In this document: in pieces, positions 6,112-10,052 of the stretch | Layout of the letters: every line of letters begins with the position of its first letter | Position numbering within the stretch: position 1 is the stretch's first letter | DNA from: an uncultured bacterium | GTDB taxonomy: Bacteria; Actinomycetota; Thermoleophilia; BMS3ABIN01 | Direction of reading: 5' to 3' | NCBI GenBank assembly: GCA_913009925.1 | Contig: CAJVWY010000027.1 | Coordinates: 1-10,052, forward strand | Length of the DNA stretch: 10,052 nucleotides | The notes under the pieces: generated by a model | What the model was told of the DNA's origin: nothing | Database searches by the model: none | The model's input: only the letters and a program-made list of their open reading frames with translations | Program-made: the position numbers and the translations under genes

Positions 6112-7106
6112 TCAGCGATCTCGGTGAAGAAGGATTGCTGGAACAGATACGCGCCATCTTCGCGGATACGGCGTCCCGGATACCCGTACCCATTGGTGAT
6201 GACGCCGCTGTGTTTGATTGCCCCCCCGGAAAACAGCAGGTCTGGACCACGGACCTCATGCTGGAGGGTGTGCATTTCCAGAGATCCTGGCTGACGCCCG
6301 GGGAGTTGGGCCGGAAGAGCCTGGCGGTGAACCTGAGCGATCTGGCGGCCATGGGCGCCCGGCCCGGTTGCGTCCTCCTGTCGCTGGCCCTTCCTCTGGA
6401 TACGGAAGTAGAATATGTGACCGATCTTTGCAGGGGTTTTTCCGCAATGGCGAGGGAAGTGGACATGCCGGTAGCCGGCGGTGATACCTGCAGGGCCGAC
6501 AAGGGACTGATGGTGAGCGTGACCGCGGGCGGGACCGTTCCCCAGGGAGGAGCCATGCTCCGTTCCGGGGCAAGCAAGGGCGACTCTTTATATGTCAGCG
6601 GTTTTCCCGGCAGCGCCGCCGCCGGTATGAGACTCATCGAAGCCGGGAGAAGTGAGGATTTCCCCGGGCTACGTGAGGCGTTTATCGCGCCCCGGCCGCG
6701 CCTGGATGTGGGAAGGTCACTAGCCGCCCTGGGGGTGGGTGCCGGCATCGATATCAGCGATGGCATAGCCGTCGACCTCCGGCATATATGCAGGGATAGC
6801 GGCGTCGGTGCCGAGGTCCGGCTGGAAGAACTGCCGGTTTCGGCGGAACTGGAGCAAGCCTGCGGCCAGTGGGGATGGCTGCCATGGGATCTGGCGCTTG
6901 GCGGGGGCGAAGACTACGAGCTGCTATTCACCGTCAGTGAGACGCTGACCGGCCAGGTGGCAAGCCTCTCACGCGAACTGGGTGTGCCGCTCACCCGCAT
7001 CGGCAGGATTACCGGGGCGGACACCGGCACGGTACTGGTGGACGGCTCCGGGGCCTGTACGGAAATGCCGCTCAAGGGCTACGACCACTTCCGTACGGAC
7101 GGCTGA
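6105..7106 (+). CDS. thiL: Thiamine-monophosphate kinase
   Basis: ThiL uses ATP to convert thiamine phosphate to thiamine diphosphate, the active cofactor and the ligand of the upstream riboswitch. The 333-residue protein has the AIR-synthase/PurM-like fold signature: PIGDDAAVF at 29-37, TTDLMLEGVHF at 48-58, LAVNLSDLAAMGA at 73-85, VAGGDT at 123-128, DISDGIAVDL at 216-225 and GGGEDYELLF at 266-275. The start is the rare TTG at 6105, with GGAGAG at 6091-6096 eight bases before it. It overlaps the end of thiC by seven bases, which indicates coupled translation. No other start codon gives a complete N-terminus. Length and motifs are normal for the family. Confidence 0.95.
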   Translation: MLVSDLGEEGLLEQIRAIFADTASRIPVPIGDDAAVFDCPPGKQQVWTTDLMLEGVHFQRSWLTPGELGRKSLAVNLSDLAAMGARPGCVLLSLALPLDTEVEYVTDLCRGFSAMAREVDMPVAGGDTCRADKGLMVSVTAGGTVPQGGAMLRSGASKGDSLYVSGFPGSAAAGMRLIEAGRSEDFPGLREAFIAPRPRLDVGRSLAALGVGAGIDISDGIAVDLRHICRDSGVGAEVRLEELPVSAELEQACGQWGWLPWDLALGGGEDYELLFTVSETLTGQVASLSRELGVPLTRIGRITGADTGTVLVDGSGACTEMPLKGYDHFRTDG

Positions 7107-7107
7107 G

Positions 7108-7923
7108 ATGGAACCCGTTCCTGTACTGTCCATCGCCGGGTTCGATCCTGCCGCGGGAGCTGGCATACTTGCCGACATACGCGTTTTTAACGCCCTTGGC
7201 CTTTATGGTATGGCGGTCGTTACCGCGGTGACGGCGCAGAATACCGCGGAAATCACGGGGGTATATCCTCTGGAAGGCGACACGGTTACAACCCAGATTG
7301 AGACCCTGATTACCGATATCCCGCCCGCCGCGGCGAAAACAGGGATGCTGGCCAGCGAAGCGGCCGTGGGCACCGTGGCCGCCTTCGCCATCGAGGGGCG
7401 CCTGGGACGTCTGGTGGTCGATCCGGTAATCGTAAGCAGCAGTGGTGCCGGTCTGGCGGATGAGGGAACAGCCGGGGCACTCAGGGAGACGCTGCTGGGA
7501 TGCTGTGAGCTGGTTACACCCAACCTGGGCGAGGCCGGACTGCTGTCGGGTATAGAGGTCGTTGACCGGGAAAGCGCGATGGCGGCAGCGCAGGTCATGA
7601 GGAAACTGGGCGCGGCGGGTGTATGTATAACCGGCGGCCACTGGCCCGGGGCTCCCACCGATCTGCTGGTAACGGCGGAGGAATCGACCTTTCTCGAGGG
7701 AAAAAGGATAGGGGGGGAGAGGGCGTATCACGGCACCGGCTGTCTTTTTTCGGCAGCCATAGCGGCATACATGGCGCTGGGAGAAAGCACGGGCGCTTCT
7801 GTAAGAAAGGCGAAGAAGCTTACCGAAGCCGCCCTTCGGGGCAGCATCAGACCGGGAAAGGGCATGGCGATCCCCTGGATGGGTTTCGGCTTGAACCGCG
7901 AGACTTCAGAGACTAACCTGTGA
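7108..7923 (+). CDS. thiD: Hydroxymethylpyrimidine/phosphomethylpyrimidine kinase
   Basis: ThiD phosphorylates the ThiC product (and salvaged hydroxymethylpyrimidine) to the diphosphate used by ThiE. The 271-residue ribokinase-family protein shows SIAGFDPAAGAG at 8-19, the substrate-contacting AVTAQNT at 40-46 (Q44), KTGML at 77-81, VVDPV at 103-107, TPN at 137-139, TGGH at 175-178 and the ATP/catalytic HGTGC at 208-212 with C212. The N-terminal loop has Ala-Ala where many relatives have Ser-Gly or Gly-Gly. The start at 7108 lies one base after the thiL stop; a longer open frame back to 6982 is inside thiL and is rejected. There is no fused ThiE or ThiN domain. Assignment is firm. Confidence 0.95.
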   Translation: MEPVPVLSIAGFDPAAGAGILADIRVFNALGLYGMAVVTAVTAQNTAEITGVYPLEGDTVTTQIETLITDIPPAAAKTGMLASEAAVGTVAAFAIEGRLGRLVVDPVIVSSSGAGLADEGTAGALRETLLGCCELVTPNLGEAGLLSGIEVVDRESAMAAAQVMRKLGAAGVCITGGHWPGAPTDLLVTAEESTFLEGKRIGGERAYHGTGCLFSAAIAAYMALGESTGASVRKAKKLTEAALRGSIRPGKGMAIPWMGFGLNRETSETNL

Positions 7924-7926
7924 AAC

Positions 7927-8991
7927 ATGAAAACACTTAAATGCGGCGACAGAGGCAAGGAAGTGCTGGATGTACAGTCCCGGTTGAAGTCGCTTGACTA
8001 CAATGTCGGCATCGACGGCGTCGACGGCCTTTTCGGCCGTGATACCGAGGCGGCGATAAAGCTTTTCCAGCAGAACAGTGGATTGATCGTCGATGGCATC
8101 ATCGGAGAAAATACCTGGTGTGAGCTGGTGGAATCGCGTTACGAGCCGGGAGAGCGCCTGCTTTACCTGCGCATCCCGCCGTTCCGGGGCGCTGATGTTC
8201 TGACGCTTCAGCGCTCACTCAACTGCCTGGGCTTCAATGCCGGTCCGGAGGATGGCATCTTCGGGGCGAAGACGGAAGGGGCGGTCCTGGATTTCCAGAA
8301 GAACGCCGGACTGGTGATGGACGGCATGGTGGATGATTCGGTTATCAAGGTGATGGCCAAGGTGACCAAGGACGGGGAGCCTCATAACTCGGAGGCCAAG
8401 ATACCGGATCGTAACGGTGGCTACGCCAGCGGCCGCGAACTTTCAGAATTGACCATCGCCATCGATCCGGGGCATGGCGGTAAAGACCAAGGAGCATGTA
8501 CGGCTGATGGCCTGCGGGAGAAGGACATCAATCTGGAACTGGGGAAGAAGCTGGCAAGGATGCTGGCCGCCGCCGGCGCTACCGTGACGATGACGCGCGA
8601 TATGGATCAGCGGGTGTCGTTGTATGAACGGCCGGCGGCAGCCAATCATGCCGGAGCCGACATCTTCCTGAGCATCCATCACAACAGCCACGAGAATCCC
8701 AAGGCCCAGGGGGTGGCGGCCTATTACTTCTGCCGCCAAGGTTACTATTCCGAGGCAGGCCGCGTACTGGCCGAACACATCGTCGATCGTATCTCCGGGC
8801 GGTTGGGGCTGCCGCTGATCCCGGTGATGGGACGGAACTATGCCGTTCTCAGGGAGACGGAGATGACCGCGGTCATGGTGGAACCGCTGTTCATCACCGC
8901 CGGCGGCATGGGCGAAAAGCTGGCCGATGGGGAGCTGATAGGGCTCGAAGCGGAGGCTATTTTTCAAGGTCTGAAGGAATATTTTGCATAA
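7927..8991 (+). CDS. Two peptidoglycan-binding domains plus N-acetylmuramoyl-L-alanine amidase (Amidase_3), CwlM-like layout
   Basis: The 354-residue protein has two PG_binding_1 repeats (about 5-68, with VDGLFGRDTEAAIKLFQ, and about 84-145, with EDGIFGAKTEGAVLDFQ), a polar linker to ~173, and a zinc amidase domain at 174-354. The zinc and catalytic residues of Amidase_3 are visible: H183 in DPGHGG, E198 in REKD, H251 in SIHHNS and E319 in MVEPLF. Such enzymes cut the bond between MurNAc and the stem peptide. The order (two binding domains first) is that of actinobacterial CwlM, which is cytoplasmic and regulatory. Here too there is no signal peptide: the chain opens directly with MKTLKCGDRGKEV. 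It begins three bases after the thiD stop with no clear ribosome site, so it is probably co-transcribed with the thiamine genes. Domains are firm; the site of action is not. Confidence 0.93.
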   Translation: MKTLKCGDRGKEVLDVQSRLKSLDYNVGIDGVDGLFGRDTEAAIKLFQQNSGLIVDGIIGENTWCELVESRYEPGERLLYLRIPPFRGADVLTLQRSLNCLGFNAGPEDGIFGAKTEGAVLDFQKNAGLVMDGMVDDSVIKVMAKVTKDGEPHNSEAKIPDRNGGYASGRELSELTIAIDPGHGGKDQGACTADGLREKDINLELGKKLARMLAAAGATVTMTRDMDQRVSLYERPAAANHAGADIFLSIHHNSHENPKAQGVAAYYFCRQGYYSEAGRVLAEHIVDRISGRLGLPLIPVMGRNYAVLRETEMTAVMVEPLFITAGGMGEKLADGELIGLEAEAIFQGLKEYFA

Positions 8992-9006
8992 AAAAGGATT
9001 CTTTGG

Positions 9007-9039
9007 CCCGGAAATTAACGCAATTTGCGGGATTTTATT
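9007..9039 (+). terminator. Intrinsic terminator after the amidase gene
   Basis: CCCGGAAATT at 9007-9016 pairs with AATTTGCGGG at 9022-9031 (nine pairs, one G-G mismatch) around a five-base loop, followed by ATTTTATT. It lies 16 bases after the amidase stop and is the natural end of the thi4-to-amidase transcript. Confidence 0.7.
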
Positions 9040-9069
9040 GTTAAGAAGCTGCTTTTGTTCCATATAGAG

Positions 9070-9112
9070 TTGAATTAGCAAATACCCTTTGCTACGCTCC
9101 TGCAAGTTTGCA
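9070..9112 (+). repeat. Inverted repeats in the leader of the NlpC/P60-type gene
   Basis: TAGCAAA at 9076-9082 and TTTGCTA at 9088-9094 form a perfect seven-base inverted repeat around TACCC. TGCAA-GT-TTGCA follows at 9101-9112. A weak promoter reading (TTGAAT at 9070, TACGCT at 9093) overlaps the first repeat. The pair could be an operator or an RNA structure; no T-run follows, so it is not a terminator. Function unknown. Confidence 0.4.
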
Positions 9113-9149
9113 ATGAAAGCGATAGCCAACTGGCGACGCCGACGCGTTC

Positions 9150-9158
9150 AAAAGGAGG
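9150..9158 (+). promoter_or_regulatory. Strong Shine-Dalgarno sequence without a standard start codon
   Basis: AAAAGGAGG is a near-perfect ribosome binding site, but no ATG, GTG or TTG lies 4-12 bases downstream. Only ATC (9164, out of frame; 9168, in frame with the downstream gene) occurs there. The first in-frame standard start is the TTG at 9186, 27 bases away. This makes the start of the next gene uncertain. Confidence 0.55.
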
Positions 9159-9185
9159 CGAAGATCAATCAGGTTTAAGTTAAAG

Positions 9186-10052
9186 TTGTTATCAGGATCA
9201 AGCGGAACCCACTCTCGCTCCGATTCCTCAATATCAGTCAACTCCAGAAGACACCTTGCGGTAGTCTTCTTTCTCTGTATCCCACTCATCAGCCTCATCG
9301 CTCTTACCATCTCGGTAAGCCATGCCGGGGCTGAGCCTGCGGGAGATTTAGCTGCCAGGCAGTCAGAGGCTGACTCTGTGCGCAGCGAGATAGCAGGGAT
9401 GAACAGCGAGCTGGAAGCCAAAGTGGAGAGCTACAACTATGCTAACTACCAGCTCAGCCAGATAGAGGAGAGTATCGCCGAGAACGAGGCCAAGCTGCAG
9501 GAGGCGATAGTGACTCTGGACGAGACACAGTCGCGTCTGGACGATCGCGTCGAGAAGATCTACAAGAACGGTTCAGTCGAGATGCTGGATGTGTTGATGG
9601 ACACCAGCGACCTCTCAGAATTTCTTACCACCTACGACATGCTTACCAAGGTGAGCGAGCAGGATCGCAACGATGTCGAGCAGGTGAAGATGCTCAAGTC
9701 TCAGGTCGAGGATGCCAGGGCGCAACTGGCGGAAGACCAGAGCTCGCAGGAAGAACTGGTGGCGCAGCTGTCTGTGGAACAGGCGGCCATTGAGTCGGGT
9801 ATTGCCGAGAGGAACTCGGCTCTTGACAGCATCGAGGCGGACATCTCACAGCTGCAGGCCGAACAGGCCGCAGCCAACGAGGCTGCTTTGCAGGCACAGG
9901 TTGATGTCAGCAATGACAGCGGCGGCGGCGGAGGCGGCGGTGGTGGTGGTGGTGGTGGCACCTATGGCCCCGCACCGGCGCCCAGCGCCGGCGGCGGCGC
10001 AGGCGTCGCACACGCGTACCAGGGGGTGGCGTACCGCGGGGGGGGCGCACGC
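9186..10052 (+). CDS. Secreted coiled-coil peptidoglycan hydrolase, start of an NlpC/P60 domain (3' truncated)
   Basis: The frame is open from 9126 to the window end. From the TTG at 9186, 289 residues are visible. Residues 21-23 are basic (RRH), 24-44 are a hydrophobic segment, and SHAGA at 45-49 offers a signal peptidase site, so the protein is exported. Residues ~52-240 are heptad-rich coiled coil, including the PcsB/RipA-type signature RLDDRVEKIYKNG, VLMDTSDLSEFL and YDML at about 117-151. Then come a run of 13 glycines (246-258), a Pro/Ala/Gly linker, and AYQGVAYRGGGA, which resembles the opening of an NlpC/P60 cysteine peptidase (AxxYLGVPYxWGG). Such proteins cleave stem peptides during cell separation; the coiled coil usually holds the enzyme inactive until activated. 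Start codon and last ~15 residues are uncertain. Confidence 0.8.
   Translation, partial: MLSGSSGTHSRSDSSISVNSRRHLAVVFFLCIPLISLIALTISVSHAGAEPAGDLAARQSEADSVRSEIAGMNSELEAKVESYNYANYQLSQIEESIAENEAKLQEAIVTLDETQSRLDDRVEKIYKNGSVEMLDVLMDTSDLSEFLTTYDMLTKVSEQDRNDVEQVKMLKSQVEDARAQLAEDQSSQEELVAQLSVEQAAIESGIAERNSALDSIEADISQLQAEQAAANEAALQAQVDVSNDSGGGGGGGGGGGGGTYGPAPAPSAGGGAGVAHAYQGVAYRGGGAR
9921..9959 (+). repeat. Glycine-codon microsatellite (GGN)13
   Basis: Thirteen consecutive glycine codons, including six GGT in a row, encode the flexible linker between coiled coil and catalytic domain. Such a tract is prone to slippage in cells and to assembly error. Confidence 0.85.

Noticed and set aside
5786..6766. 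Long minus-strand open frame across thiC and thiL
   Set aside because: Ser/Pro/Arg-rich shadow of two well-identified genes in GC-rich DNA; no domain.
6982..7107. N-terminal extension of ThiD into thiL
   Set aside because: The extra residues are an out-of-frame reading of thiL; ThiD proteins start just before the SIAGFDP segment, matching the ATG at 7108.
9701..9961. Minus-strand poly-proline open frame
   Set aside because: It is the reverse complement of the glycine-codon repeat and coiled coil of the NlpC/P60-type gene.
1..10052. CRISPR arrays, tRNA, rRNA, insertion sequences, phage or plasmid genes
   Set aside because: No regular repeat-spacer pattern, RNA gene, transposase, integrase or replication gene was seen on either strand.

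Overview
The window holds two unlike kinds of DNA. Bases 1 to about 734 are AT-rich and carry the 3' end of a secreted protein with a type IX secretion (T9SS) C-terminal sorting domain, a Bacteroidota-type system. From about base 800 to the end the DNA is GC-rich with G/C-ending codons, and every convincing gene lies on the plus strand. The gene content there suggests an anaerobic, monoderm-type bacterium: a thi4-based thiamine operon, a cell-wall amidase with the actinobacterial CwlM layout, a secreted NlpC/P60-type hydrolase, and an HD-GYP response regulator. I lean towards a deep-branching Actinomycetota and cannot exclude Chloroflexota. The abrupt change at 735-800 looks more like a metagenomic assembly seam than a natural junction.

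Layout: (1) 3-734, 5'-truncated T9SS cargo protein. (2) 735-799, spacer with the probable seam. (3) 800-1819, receiver plus HD-GYP protein, a probable cyclic-di-GMP phosphodiesterase. (4) 1992-2228, small zinc-ribbon protein. (5) 2282-2422, TPP riboswitch followed by an intrinsic terminator. (6) 2469-7923, thiamine operon in the order thi4, unknown Cys/His protein, thiE, thiC, thiL, thiD, with very tight spacing or overlaps. (7) 7927-8991, peptidoglycan-binding plus amidase protein at the end of the same gene train, then a terminator at 9007-9039. (8) 9186-10052, secreted coiled-coil protein entering an NlpC/P60 domain, cut by the window end.

The operon is nearly a complete thiamine diphosphate pathway. 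ThiC makes the pyrimidine phosphate and ThiD phosphorylates it. Thi4 makes an ADP-thiazole from NAD, glycine and sulfur, ThiE joins the two halves, and ThiL makes thiamine diphosphate. The usual bacterial thiazole genes (thiG, thiS, thiF, thiH or thiO) are absent here, and Thi4 stands in for them. The step not covered by a recognised enzyme is cleavage of the ADP-thiazole to thiazole phosphate. The unidentified Cys/His-rich protein between thi4 and thiE is therefore the most interesting gene in the window. Thi4 itself carries a cysteine where the eukaryotic single-turnover enzymes have their sulfur-donor cysteine.
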